Shown in pieces: positions 7,770 to 15,899 of a stretch of 58,368 nt of DNA. Made by a program: the position numbers and the translations under genes. The stretch's first letter is position 1. Every line of letters starts with the position of its first letter. Below the pieces are notes generated by a model that searched no databases, was not told where the DNA came from, and was given only the letters and a program-made list of their open reading frames with translations. The DNA comes from Verrucomicrobia bacterium Tous-C9LFEB (GTDB lineage: Bacteria > Acidobacteriota > Terriglobia > Terriglobales > Acidobacteriaceae): assembly GCA_903970445.1 (NCBI GenBank), contig CAJCIP010000068.1, positions 1-58,368 on the forward strand, in the 5' to 3' direction.

Positions 7770-8249
7770 ATGGCGGACCGATCCAAACTCTCCCACTACA
7801 GCCCTACGGGCCAGGCTCACATGGTGGACGTCAGCGACAAATCATCCACCCGCCGCGAGGCCGTTGCGAGTGCGTTCGTGGAACTGAACGAATCTATCCT
7901 TGCCGCGCTGCCGCAAAATCCGAAGGGCAATCCGCTGGAAGTCGCCCGCTTCGCCGGCATCATGGCTGCCAAGCGCACCAGCGATCTAATCCCCATGTGC
8001 CACCCGCTACCGCTCAGCTTCATCGACGTGACGGCTGAAGTTGTGGAAGGCGGAGTGTCGATCCACGCAAGTGCCGCAACGATTGCCGGGACCGGCGTTG
8101 AGATGGAAGCCATGACCGCAGCCTCCATCGCCGCCCTCACGGTCTACGACATGACCAAAGCGCTCGACAAGGGCATACGCATCCGCGAGATCGTGCTGCT
8201 CTCAAAATCAGGCGGCAAGAGCGGTGCTTACAAGCGTGACGATAGCTAG
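7770..8249 (+). CDS. moaC: Cyclic pyranopterin monophosphate synthase MoaC
   Basis: A 159-residue protein, the standard MoaC length, which completes formation of cyclic pyranopterin monophosphate in molybdenum cofactor biosynthesis. Diagnostic segments are MVDVSDKSSTRREAVA, LIPMCHPLPL and GVEMEAMTAASIAALTVYDM. The ATG at 7770 gives the canonical N-terminus; upstream frame extension to 7683 is not conserved in type. A run of eight G (7751-7758) lies 11 nt before the ATG and may act as a ribosome binding region. moaA, the partner enzyme, is not in the window. The stop overlaps that of the convergent egtD by 4 nt (CTAG). Confidence 0.95.
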   Translation: MADRSKLSHYSPTGQAHMVDVSDKSSTRREAVASAFVELNESILAALPQNPKGNPLEVARFAGIMAAKRTSDLIPMCHPLPLSFIDVTAEVVEGGVSIHASAATIAGTGVEMEAMTAASIAALTVYDMTKALDKGIRIREIVLLSKSGGKSGAYKRDDS

Positions 8250-9250
8250 ATCACTGCAGCAAGCACGACAGCGAACAACCTAGCCGCATCGTGCAGCACG
8301 CGATCTACGCGAAAGCCCGTGGTCTGAAGCAGCGAATGGAGCGCAGCTTCAGTGAACTTGTAGCTGTTCTCTGTGTGAATTGTTTCACCGTGTGCAAACG
8401 TGATCGCACGCCCGGCAATGTGAGCCGTCTGAGATTGCTGACTCTCAAGATGCATCTCGATGCGGCTCGCCTGCGCATTCCAGCGTGCACGGTGCGCGAA
8501 CGCATCGACGTCGAAGTCTGCATCGAGTTCACGGTTCAGCCGCACGAGAACGTTTTTGTTGAATGCGGCCGTCACACCGGCAGCATCGTCGTAAGCAGCG
8601 AGCAGCGTCTCTACGCTCTTGCCGGGACCAGGTGCGAGATCCATACCAAGCAGTAATGAATCGCCGGGCTGAAGATGCGAATGGAGCTTACGAAGAATGT
8701 CCTGCGCTTCGTTCGGCGAGAAATTACCAATGCTGGAACCGATGTACAGTGCGAGCACACGATCATGCGCCGAGCGGACAATCGTGTAGCGCTCTGTGAT
8801 GTAGTTCGCGACTTGTGGCTCAACGCGAATGCCCGGTGAAAGATCGGACATCGCGACGGCAGCTTCGTCCAGAGCAGAAGGGCTAATGTCGATCGGCTGA
8901 TACAGTAACCCGCCTTGGTTTGCGGCTATTTCACGCAGCAGAACACCAGTCTTGCTTGCGCTGCCTGCGCCCAGCTCAGCGACGGTGACGTTTGAGCCGA
9001 GAGAAGACGAAAGCGATGTAGCGTGTTCCGCGAAGATCGCTCGCTCTGTACGCGTCAGGTAGTACTCCGGCAGCCTGGTGATCTCTTCAAAGAGCGCCGA
9101 TCCAGCTTCGTCGTAGAAGAGCCAGGGAGAAAGCGTCTTCTGTGCGCCGGCAGGTTTACAAAGGCCGGCGAGAGCTTCGCGCAGGACGGCATCCTGCTGC
9201 TCGTCGGCGAACGGTAGGACTTCTATGGTCGACGAGTCGGTAGTCTGCAT
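8246..9250 (-). CDS. egtD: L-histidine N-alpha-methyltransferase EgtD
   Basis: A 334-residue SAM-dependent methyltransferase that trimethylates histidine to hercynine, the first ergothioneine step. Family landmarks: LSPWLFYDEAGSALFEEITR near residue 41, ITRLPEYYLTRTE, the SAM loop VAELGAGSASKTG and GSSIGNFSPNEA. It lies 107 nt downstream of egtB on the same strand, forming a two-gene ergothioneine unit. Its stop codon overlaps the moaC stop on the other strand within the palindromic tetranucleotide CTAG (8246-8249). Confidence 0.92.
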   Translation of the reverse strand: MQTTDSSTIEVLPFADEQQDAVLREALAGLCKPAGAQKTLSPWLFYDEAGSALFEEITRLPEYYLTRTERAIFAEHATSLSSSLGSNVTVAELGAGSASKTGVLLREIAANQGGLLYQPIDISPSALDEAAVAMSDLSPGIRVEPQVANYITERYTIVRSAHDRVLALYIGSSIGNFSPNEAQDILRKLHSHLQPGDSLLLGMDLAPGPGKSVETLLAAYDDAAGVTAAFNKNVLVRLNRELDADFDVDAFAHRARWNAQASRIEMHLESQQSQTAHIAGRAITFAHGETIHTENSYKFTEAALHSLLQTTGFRVDRVLHDAARLFAVVLAAVI

Positions 9251-9357
9251 TCTGTCCCGGAGGTGAGGAAATGAGCGCTCACACAGAATGCCAGAATCAT
9301 TGGCAGTGCGTCGCGTTTTGATCCAGACAGCTTCGATGCGGTGAACTGATAGAGGGA

Positions 9358-10674
9358 TTAACTTTGTCCATCACGAGCAAGTCGAAGCCCGCTGAATTGC
9401 CAGCGAGTCGCCGGATGGAAGAAGTTTCGATACGTCGCACGGATGTGTGTTTGCGGCGTGACGCAGGAGCCGCCGCGCAGGATGATCTGCGAACTCATGA
9501 ACTTTCCGTTGTATTCACCCAACGCTCCTGGCAAGGGCTTATAGCCTGGATACCCAGTGTAGGGAGAAGATGTCCACTCCCAAACATCACCGAACATCTG
9601 CTGAGATCCGCTCTTAGCCGAGGCGGTCGTCGGATGGAGTGCGCCAGACTCCAGAAAGTTCCCACGAACAGGCTGTTGAGCTGCGACAAACTCCCACTCG
9701 AACTCCGTCGGCAGGCGAGCGCCGGACCAGCGCGCAAAGGCATCGGCTTCGAAGAAGCTAAGGTGGCACACCGGTGTTTCCGATACCTTCTCCAGGGTTC
9801 GCCAGCCGTGCATCGTGAAGATGCTCCAGCCGGACTTCGCCGCTGTATCGCGACGCCAGTACAGCGGTGCTTGCCATTCCTGATCGCGAATGGTGTCCCA
9901 GCCTTCCGATAGCCAAAGCTCAGGGCGTGTGTATCCGCCTTCATCCATGAAGGCCAGATACTCCGCGCATGTCGTCAGACGCGAAGCCAGGCGGAACGGC
10001 GCAAGGTACACGCGGTGGCGCGGCGTCTCGTTGTCGAAAGCGAACGCTTCAATAGCCGCTGGATCGGGTGAGACACCGATCTCCACGACTCCCGGCTGAG
10101 TTGCAGGTCCTGGGGTGAACGCCAGCCATTCAAGTGGCGGGGCAATTGCTTCTTCTTGGGAAGCGCCTTCCGGCTGCGGCGTATACGCAGGCTGCAGAGG
10201 ATTCGTGAAGAACGCGTGCTTGACGTCGGTAGCCGCCAATTCAAGATGCTGGTGCTCGTGCTCAAGCCCAAGCACAACGCGCCGCAATGCCTCGTCATCC
10301 GCGCCCTGTTCCAGCAGGCGCACAATACCGGCATCAACGTGCTTGCGGAATGCGAGTATCTCATCCAGACCCGGCCGCGAGAACGAAGCGCGCAGCTTCT
10401 TCTCCGGTCTGTCGCCAACGGCGTTGTAGTAGCTGTTGAACAACCAGCGGAAGTCCGCATGGAAAGGCTTGTACCCTGCGGTGAACTCGCTGAGCACGAA
10501 TGTTTCGAAAAACCACGAAGTGTGCGCGAGATGCCACTTCACCGGCGAGGCCTCGGCACACGATTGCACCATCATGTCCTCCGGTGTGAGCGGCGCACAG
10601 AAGCGCATGGTGCCCTCGCGCACAGTTCGAAAGCGAGCAAGCAGGGAAGTGGCGGTTGAGTGCTGAGTCAGCAT
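9358..10674 (-). CDS. egtB: Hercynine oxygenase (ergothioneine sulfoxide synthase) EgtB
   Basis: A 438-residue non-haem iron enzyme that joins a thiol donor to hercynine. N-terminal DinB_2 four-helix part (about residues 10-160) carries the iron ligands WHLAHTSWF and HEHQHLE; the C-terminal part (about 190-435) is a formylglycine-generating-enzyme-like fold (LPTEFEWEF, FGDVWEWTSSPY, RGGSCVTP, FSGLRLARD). The ATG at 10674 has GGAG 7 nt upstream; an earlier in-frame ATG (10695) lacks this. No egtC or egtA is adjacent, which fits bacteria whose EgtB uses cysteine directly, but that specificity is not readable here. Confidence 0.92.
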   Translation of the reverse strand: MLTQHSTATSLLARFRTVREGTMRFCAPLTPEDMMVQSCAEASPVKWHLAHTSWFFETFVLSEFTAGYKPFHADFRWLFNSYYNAVGDRPEKKLRASFSRPGLDEILAFRKHVDAGIVRLLEQGADDEALRRVVLGLEHEHQHLELAATDVKHAFFTNPLQPAYTPQPEGASQEEAIAPPLEWLAFTPGPATQPGVVEIGVSPDPAAIEAFAFDNETPRHRVYLAPFRLASRLTTCAEYLAFMDEGGYTRPELWLSEGWDTIRDQEWQAPLYWRRDTAAKSGWSIFTMHGWRTLEKVSETPVCHLSFFEADAFARWSGARLPTEFEWEFVAAQQPVRGNFLESGALHPTTASAKSGSQQMFGDVWEWTSSPYTGYPGYKPLPGALGEYNGKFMSSQIILRGGSCVTPQTHIRATYRNFFHPATRWQFSGLRLARDGQS

Positions 10675-10862
10675 GCGTAGCTCCGCGGGCGGCATTCATC
10701 AGAGCTGAGGTCGTGAAAGCGTCTGTGGCGCCGAACCAAGTTGGATGCCGCAGCGATCGTTTGCAGACTGAAAGCCATCGGCAGTTCCTAATAGTATGCC
10801 CCCGGCGTGAATGCGGTTCCTCTCACGCATCAGAAGGCGTCTGGCCGGGTAATCTGAAAAGA

Positions 10863-11522
10863 ATGACGAGTTACGGGTACGACGGCAGGCGCCACGGAGG
10901 GTCAGGCACATTCTTCGGAATGGTGCTGGCGTTGCTGCTCGGAGCGGCTGCGCTTGGTTTCTTTATCAACCGCGCACGCAATGGTGTCGCGGGAAGATTC
11001 GCGGCAATGATCTCTGGTCGTCCGTTGAATATCGTTTCGGCTCCCATGGTCATCGAAAAGATTCAGCGCTTGGATCGGCTCGAAACAGTGGTCTACTCGC
11101 TCGACACAGTAGTCGAAAGTCATGAATCGAATCCCGTTCTTCCGGACGCTCTCGCCGGAGATAAGCTCTTGATGATCGTTCATGGGCAAACGATAGCCGG
11201 CGTGGATTTGAGTCAGCTCAAGCCGGAAAGCGTGCAGATCAGCGAGAGCGGCGACGGGCGTTCGATCCGTCTATCGCTTCCACCTTCGCAGGTCTTCGCC
11301 ACGGCGATCGACGATTCCAAGTCGCGCGTTTATCAACGTGACACAGGACTTTTCGTCGGCGCAGACCCAAACCTTGAGACGCAGACAAGAATACGGGCGC
11401 AGCAGCAGCTTCAACAGGCCGCGCTCTCTGACGGTGTTTTGGATGCTGCAACAAAGAACGCGCGCGCCACTGTGGCAGCAATGCTGCAAGGACTCGGCTT
11501 CGCTCACGTTGATGTCCAATAA
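10863..11522 (+). CDS. DUF4230 domain protein, membrane anchored
   Basis: A 219-residue protein with one N-terminal membrane helix (about residues 16-38, FFGMVLALLLGAAALGFFI) and a periplasmic domain of the DUF4230 type: VVYSLDTVVESHE, then LLMIVHGQTIAGVDLSQLKPESVQI written here as its two landmarks LMIVHGQTIAGVDL and IRLSLPPSQVFATAID. DUF4230 proteins are widespread and uncharacterised. The ATG at 10863 begins just before the membrane helix; earlier starts would add unrelated residues. The divergent egtB start lies 188 nt away, so the two promoters share this gap. Confidence 0.75.
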   Translation: MTSYGYDGRRHGGSGTFFGMVLALLLGAAALGFFINRARNGVAGRFAAMISGRPLNIVSAPMVIEKIQRLDRLETVVYSLDTVVESHESNPVLPDALAGDKLLMIVHGQTIAGVDLSQLKPESVQISESGDGRSIRLSLPPSQVFATAIDDSKSRVYQRDTGLFVGADPNLETQTRIRAQQQLQQAALSDGVLDAATKNARATVAAMLQGLGFAHVDVQ

Positions 11523-11593
11523 GAAAGTCGTAAAAGGATGCGGTGCGCGAGACCTGCGGCTCAAGAACCGCGTCTGAGTCAGAGAGAAGGTTG

Positions 11594-12826
11594 ATGCCAG
11601 TTCTAGACCTGCAGGCCCAGACATCCACCGGCGAACCCGCGCGCGAGTTGCAGTCAGCGCCGACAGCGTCTTCGTCTACTCTGCCCGGCAAGCCGGAGCG
11701 CAAGCCGACAATGCCCGGACTCACCGGGATTCGCACACTCCTTGCGCTAACGATCCTCTTGTTTCATTTCACGCCGGCTGGGCTGCGCTGGGATGCGCAT
11801 CCCTCGATTTCGCTATATCCAATCATCGACATTGGGTATGTCTTCGTCAGCTTCTTCTTCCTCATCTCCGGATTCATCCTGGCCTATAACTACGCCGGTC
11901 GCACGTCGCCGATGAGCGCCGTTGACTTCTGGATGGCTCGCTTTTCGCGGCTCTATCCGGTGTACGTGCTCACGCTGATCATTTCCATTCCGATGCTGAT
12001 CAACGAGTTTCACGTTCGATCAAGAGGTGAGTTTTGGGCTGGCGCCATTCTTACGCCGCTGCTGGTGCAGGGATGCTTTCCGCATCTGGCTACCTTTTGG
12101 AACACCGTCACCTGGACGCTTTCCTGCGAGGTCATGCTTTATCTCGCGTTTCCGTGGTTACTGCGGCTGCGATGGCCGAGCAGCACCGCAAAGCTTTTCG
12201 CGATGCTGCTTGGGTTTTGGTTAGTGGGCCTCATTCCGCACGCGATCTACACGCTCACTGATCCGGATCACCTGGGTCACATGGCGGATCGTTACAGCAA
12301 TGGTTTCTGGCTGGACACACTCAAGTACACGCCGCTCGCTTATGTCTGTACATTTCTTGCGGGGCTCACCCTTGGACACCTGCATGCCTCCGCGAGGATA
12401 AGTGAGCGAACACGGGTATTCATCGGCCTCTGCGGATTTGGCGCGGCTTGGCTCGTCTGCTATCACTTTACGCAGCACCTGCCGTACATCCTCATTCATG
12501 GTGGATTGCTTACGCCCATCTTCGCGTGCGTCATCCTTGGGCTGTCCGGCCCAAGCTGGCTCGCCCGCATCTTCTCCATCAAGCCACTGGTCGCCGTGGG
12601 CGCATCGACGTACTGCCTCTACCTTTTGCACTTCAACGTTTTCGTGTTGCTGCACACGCACAACGTGCCGGAGCGCCTGCATGTCGAGCGCTTCGATCCA
12701 TGGATTTCTTACGTGTTTGTGGTGGTGTTTGCGGTGTCCGTACGCAAGTGGGTCGAGCACCCAATGCAGAAGCTCATTGGCGAGTGGTGGAAGGGCAGAC
12801 GGCAAAGGATAGACAATAGAGTGTAG
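11594..12826 (+). CDS. Acyltransferase family 3 membrane protein (OafA/YrhL-like)
   Basis: A 410-residue polytopic protein with about ten hydrophobic helices. The family signature PGLTGIRTLLALTILLFHF (residues about 38-56) contains the conserved His in the first helix, and RFSRLYPVYVLTL supplies the second conserved Arg motif. These enzymes O-acylate sugars of polysaccharides, LPS or other glycans from a cytoplasmic acyl donor. ATG 11594 follows GAGAGAAGG. A 37-residue Pro/Ser-rich cytosolic N-tail precedes the first helix. Substrate unknown; no polysaccharide genes are adjacent. Confidence 0.85.
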   Translation: MPVLDLQAQTSTGEPARELQSAPTASSSTLPGKPERKPTMPGLTGIRTLLALTILLFHFTPAGLRWDAHPSISLYPIIDIGYVFVSFFFLISGFILAYNYAGRTSPMSAVDFWMARFSRLYPVYVLTLIISIPMLINEFHVRSRGEFWAGAILTPLLVQGCFPHLATFWNTVTWTLSCEVMLYLAFPWLLRLRWPSSTAKLFAMLLGFWLVGLIPHAIYTLTDPDHLGHMADRYSNGFWLDTLKYTPLAYVCTFLAGLTLGHLHASARISERTRVFIGLCGFGAAWLVCYHFTQHLPYILIHGGLLTPIFACVILGLSGPSWLARIFSIKPLVAVGASTYCLYLLHFNVFVLLHTHNVPERLHVERFDPWISYVFVVVFAVSVRKWVEHPMQKLIGEWWKGRRQRIDNRV

Positions 12827-12919
12827 ACAGTAGACGGAGATTCTCGAGCTAACACGGCCTAGTTGTGACCTGGCCATCGCGCTTCTTCTGTCTACTGCTG
12901 ATCTCTATAGTCTGCTTCT
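12809..12919. repeat. Imperfect inverted repeat between convergent genes
   Basis: The left arm (about 12809-12840, ATAGACAATAGAGTGTAGAC onward) pairs imperfectly with the right arm (about 12885-12919, GTCTACTGCTGATCTCTATA region) at roughly 80% over 28-30 nt by eye. The arms include the last codons of the acyltransferase gene and reach the stop of pyrH, so the element may serve as a two-way terminator. Confidence 0.45.
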
Positions 12920-13622
12920 ACGCCGTCACCAGCGTGCCGAGCTTTTCGCCCTTCACGACGCGGAGGATGTTGCCGCTTTCACGCATCGAGAAGATGATCA
13001 TGGGTAAATTGTTGTCCTTGCACAGTGAGACAGCGGAGATGTCCATCACTCGTAGACCAAGCTGGATGATCTTCATGTAGTCGATCTCTTCGTACTTTGT
13101 GGCGGCTGAATCCTTCTTCGGATCGGCTGTGTAGATCCCATCCACCGACGTTGCCTTCAGCAAAACTTCAGCACCAATTTCCATGGCGCGCAGGCTTGCG
13201 GCTGTATCTGTCGAAAAGTATGGATTGCCGGTGCCGGCCGCAAATATAACGATTCTACCCTTCTCTAAATGCCGAATCGCTCGGCGCCGTATGTAGGGCT
13301 CAGCGACCTGGTGCATTTCAATCGCGCTCATCACGCGTGCAAACATGCCGGTTTTTTCGATCGCGTCCTGTAGTGCGATCGCGTTGATCACCGTGGAAAG
13401 CATGCCCATGTGGTCGGCAGCAACGCGGTCCATGTACATGGCCTGTTCGGCGACTCCGCGAAAGAAATTACCTCCGCCAACAACGACCGCGATCTGACAG
13501 CCGGTACGTGCAGCGTCCGCGATCTCGTTCGCTACGTTGTTGATGAATATGGCATCCACGCCGAAACCGCGGCCCGCGGCCAGGGCCTCTCCAGAGATCT
13601 TGAGAAGAACGCGCTTATACAT
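12918..13622 (-). CDS. pyrH: UMP kinase PyrH
   Basis: A 234-residue amino-acid-kinase-fold enzyme phosphorylating UMP to UDP. All landmarks are present: [13 protein letters not shown] at the N-terminus, [47 protein letters not shown] and VDGIYTADP. The C-terminus ([14 protein letters not shown]) is complete. In many bacteria pyrH follows tsf and precedes frr; neither is visible here, so it is separated from the usual ribosomal cluster. The divergent AIM24-like gene starts 164 nt upstream. Confidence 0.97.
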   Translation of the reverse strand: MYKRVLLKISGEALAAGRGFGVDAIFINNVANEIADAARTGCQIAVVVGGGNFFRGVAEQAMYMDRVAADHMGMLSTVINAIALQDAIEKTGMFARVMSAIEMHQVAEPYIRRRAIRHLEKGRIVIFAAGTGNPYFSTDTAASLRAMEIGAEVLLKATSVDGIYTADPKKDSAATKYEEIDYMKIIQLGLRVMDISAVSLCKDNNLPMIIFSMRESGNILRVVKGEKLGTLVTA

Positions 13623-13786
13623 GCTTGTGACGAGTGTACCGCGCCCTTTTCGCCGACTGGCTCAAGCCTGATCTCAGCAAATGCTTCTCTCCCGTTGCAT
13701 AATTTCTCTCACTTTCCGTACAACAGGTGCGCCGGCCTGCGATAGCATGTTGTGCAAACCACTGAATGACACACGGGAGTCGCGAA

Positions 13787-14545
13787 ATGCAAAGCAGGAT
13801 CGTAGGGACGACCATGCCGGTGCTGGAGATTCTTCTGCAGCCAGGCGAAGCCGTCATCTCCGAGGCCGGCGAACTAAGCTGGATGACGCAAACCATTGCC
13901 ATGCAGACGCACACGCAGATGGCGGGTGGAGGCGGGTTCCTTGGCGCGATCAAACGCATGGCCGGAGGCGGAACACTCTTCATGACCGAATACACCGCGC
14001 AGGGCTACCCCGGTGAAGTCGCGTTTGCGACGAAGCTGCCGGGACACATCCTGCCGCTTGAGATCGGTCCTGGGCACGAGTACATGATTCATCGTCACGG
14101 CTTTCTGTGTGCCACGCCGCAGATTCAGCTTGGCGTAGGCTTCCAGCAGTCACTTGGAGCTGGCATATTTGGCGGCAGTGGATTCTTGTTGCAGAAGATT
14201 TGGGGTTACGGCACCGCATGGCTCGAACTGAGTGGCGAAACGGTCATCCGTGATCTGCAGCCTGGCGAAACGCTGCGCGTGCATCCTGGCCACGTTGGCG
14301 CTTTCCAGTCGTCAGTGAGTTTCCAAATTACACGCGTGCCGGGTATTAAGAACATTCTTTTTGGGGGGGACGGCATTTTCCTTGCTGCGCTTACCGGGCC
14401 CGGGCGCGTATGGTTACAGACACTGCCCATTGCCAACCTTGCTCATTCGCTGCAACCGTACCTTCCTCACAACGGAGAAACCAGTCGCAGAGACAGTTCG
14501 CTGAGCGGCGCAGTCATCAGTTCCATTTTCGACAGCAACCAGTAA
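13787..14545 (+). CDS. AIM24 / TIGR00266 family protein
   Basis: A 252-residue protein with the Gly-rich beta structure of the AIM24/TIGR00266 family: QPGEAVISEAGELSWM, GGGGFLGAIKRMAGGG, PGHILPLEI and LRVHPGHVGAFQ. The ATG at 13787 has GGGAG (13774-13778) 8 nt upstream. Bacterial members are uncharacterised; the yeast name refers to a mitochondrial inner-membrane organising role, which should not be transferred. A run of seven G lies inside the gene near 14363. The two DUF4870 genes follow on the same strand after 63 nt. Confidence 0.85.
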   Translation: MQSRIVGTTMPVLEILLQPGEAVISEAGELSWMTQTIAMQTHTQMAGGGGFLGAIKRMAGGGTLFMTEYTAQGYPGEVAFATKLPGHILPLEIGPGHEYMIHRHGFLCATPQIQLGVGFQQSLGAGIFGGSGFLLQKIWGYGTAWLELSGETVIRDLQPGETLRVHPGHVGAFQSSVSFQITRVPGIKNILFGGDGIFLAALTGPGRVWLQTLPIANLAHSLQPYLPHNGETSRRDSSLSGAVISSIFDSNQ

Positions 14546-14608
14546 CATCAGCTTCAAGCATTCGGGCTCCGCAGCACCGTTGGTTCTAAGTGAATCAGGA
14601 GAAATGCA

Positions 14609-15103
14609 ATGAGCGATCCGTCTTACGGCAGCGTTCCGCCGCCAACACAGCCTCTCAGCGACCCGGCCAGCGCCAGCGCCGCAGGCTACCAGCCCCCGTA
14701 CAACGGCCAGGCCTATGGTGCGCCGCCACCACCGCCCTACGGGCAGGCCCCATACGATCCGAATGCCGTTCCGCCACAAGCGGCAGGGCTGAGTGATAAC
14801 GCGGCCGGTGCGATTGCCTACTTGACCATCATTCCGGCGATCATCTTCCTGGTGATGGATCCGTACAACAGAAAGCCGTTCGTAAAGTTCCATGCCTTCC
14901 AGTGCCTTGGAATCGCCGTCACAGGTTTCTGCCTCGGCATTATTGGCATCATTCCGATTCTCGGCTGGATCGTTTTCATACTCGGCTGGCTGACGCTGAT
15001 GGTGACCATCGTGATCTGCATCATCAAGGCCTCGCAGGGCGGCGCGTTGAAGCTGCCGTTCATCGCAAAGTTTGCCTCGCAGCAATCCGGTTACCCGATC
15101 TAG
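14609..15103 (+). CDS. DUF4870 membrane protein with Pro-rich N-terminus (copy 1)
   Basis: A 164-residue protein. Residues 1-60 are low-complexity Pro/Gln/Tyr/Ala-rich and probably disordered (GAPPPPPYGQAPYDPNA). Residues 65-150 carry three to four membrane helices of the DUF4870 type, with the signature AIAYLTIIPAIIFLVMDPYN, KFHAFQCLG and a closing ICIIKASQGG. AGGAG (14597-14601) precedes the ATG by 7 nt. A paralogue follows 88 nt later. The family is uncharacterised; a small inner-membrane protein whose tail faces the cytoplasm is my reading. Confidence 0.82.
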   Translation: MSDPSYGSVPPPTQPLSDPASASAAGYQPPYNGQAYGAPPPPPYGQAPYDPNAVPPQAAGLSDNAAGAIAYLTIIPAIIFLVMDPYNRKPFVKFHAFQCLGIAVTGFCLGIIGIIPILGWIVFILGWLTLMVTIVICIIKASQGGALKLPFIAKFASQQSGYPI

Positions 15104-15191
15104 TTGGGAGATTGGGCTTTACTCCTATGCACCGTGGGAGCCACTTCTGCATGAGTCAGGAACGACGGAAAGAGCTGAAAGGAATCGCAAG

Positions 15192-15776
15192 ATGAGTGAT
15201 CAGAACTACGGCGGACCGCAACCGGGCGGATGGGCGCCGGTACCGCAGCCGGGCGACCCCGCAGCCGCCTCCAACTATGCCGCAGGCTCGGCACAGTATC
15301 CGCCACCCCCACCGCCGCCACCTCCCGGCTACGGCGCAGGTCCAGGGTACCCGCCGCCACCGCCAGGGCAGCCGCCATATGGTCAGCCGCCCTATAATCA
15401 GCCGCCGTACGGAACCCCGCCTCCCGCGGGTGAGGGGCTCTCGCCGACAGCAGCGGCCGCGATTGCCTACCTTACGTTCATCCCGGCCATCATTTTTCTG
15501 GTCATCGATCCTTATAAGAGGATCAGCCTGGTGCGTTTCCACGCGTGGCAGTCCATCGTGCTGACCTGCGTTGCGGTTGCAGTATCGATCGCGTTCACGA
15601 TCCTTGGATTCCTGCCGCTGCATTTCTTATGGATACTTTTTGCGCTGGTGCATACCGTCATCAGCCTTACCCTGTTTGTCTTCTGGCTTATCGCTATCAT
15701 CAAGGCGAGCAAGGGCGAGCGATACCACATTCCCGGTATCGGCCCACTTGCGGAGAACTTCGCCGCGAAGGTCTAA
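15192..15776 (+). CDS. DUF4870 membrane protein with Pro-rich N-terminus (copy 2)
   Basis: A 194-residue paralogue of the previous gene. Its disordered N-terminal part (about residues 1-92) is longer, with a run of nine prolines and tandem QPPYG/QPPYN units. The membrane domain repeats the same landmarks: AIAYLTFIPAIIFLVIDPYK, RFHAWQS and LIAIIKASKGERYHIPGIGP. AAAGGA lies about 9 nt before the ATG. The pair looks like a local tandem duplication in which the tails diverged faster than the membrane domain. Followed by a strong terminator. Confidence 0.82.
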   Translation: MSDQNYGGPQPGGWAPVPQPGDPAAASNYAAGSAQYPPPPPPPPPGYGAGPGYPPPPPGQPPYGQPPYNQPPYGTPPPAGEGLSPTAAAAIAYLTFIPAIIFLVIDPYKRISLVRFHAWQSIVLTCVAVAVSIAFTILGFLPLHFLWILFALVHTVISLTLFVFWLIAIIKASKGERYHIPGIGPLAENFAAKV

Positions 15777-15794
15777 CTTGAACTTCTTTCTCGC

Positions 15795-15821
15795 GAGCCG
15801 GACAGCTTATCTGTCCGGCTC
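15795..15821 (+). terminator. Terminator after the DUF4870 pair
   Basis: GAGCCGGACAG (15795-15805), loop CTTAT, and CTGTCCGGCTC (15811-15821) form a perfect 11-bp stem followed by TCGTGTCTTT. It lies 18 nt after the stop of the second DUF4870 gene. Confidence 0.75.
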
Positions 15822-15899
15822 TCGTGTCTTTACAAATAAACGGTGAAGAGCCGGACTAGACCGTTGCCGCATCCACGACCAACACGTAGACTCACTCGC

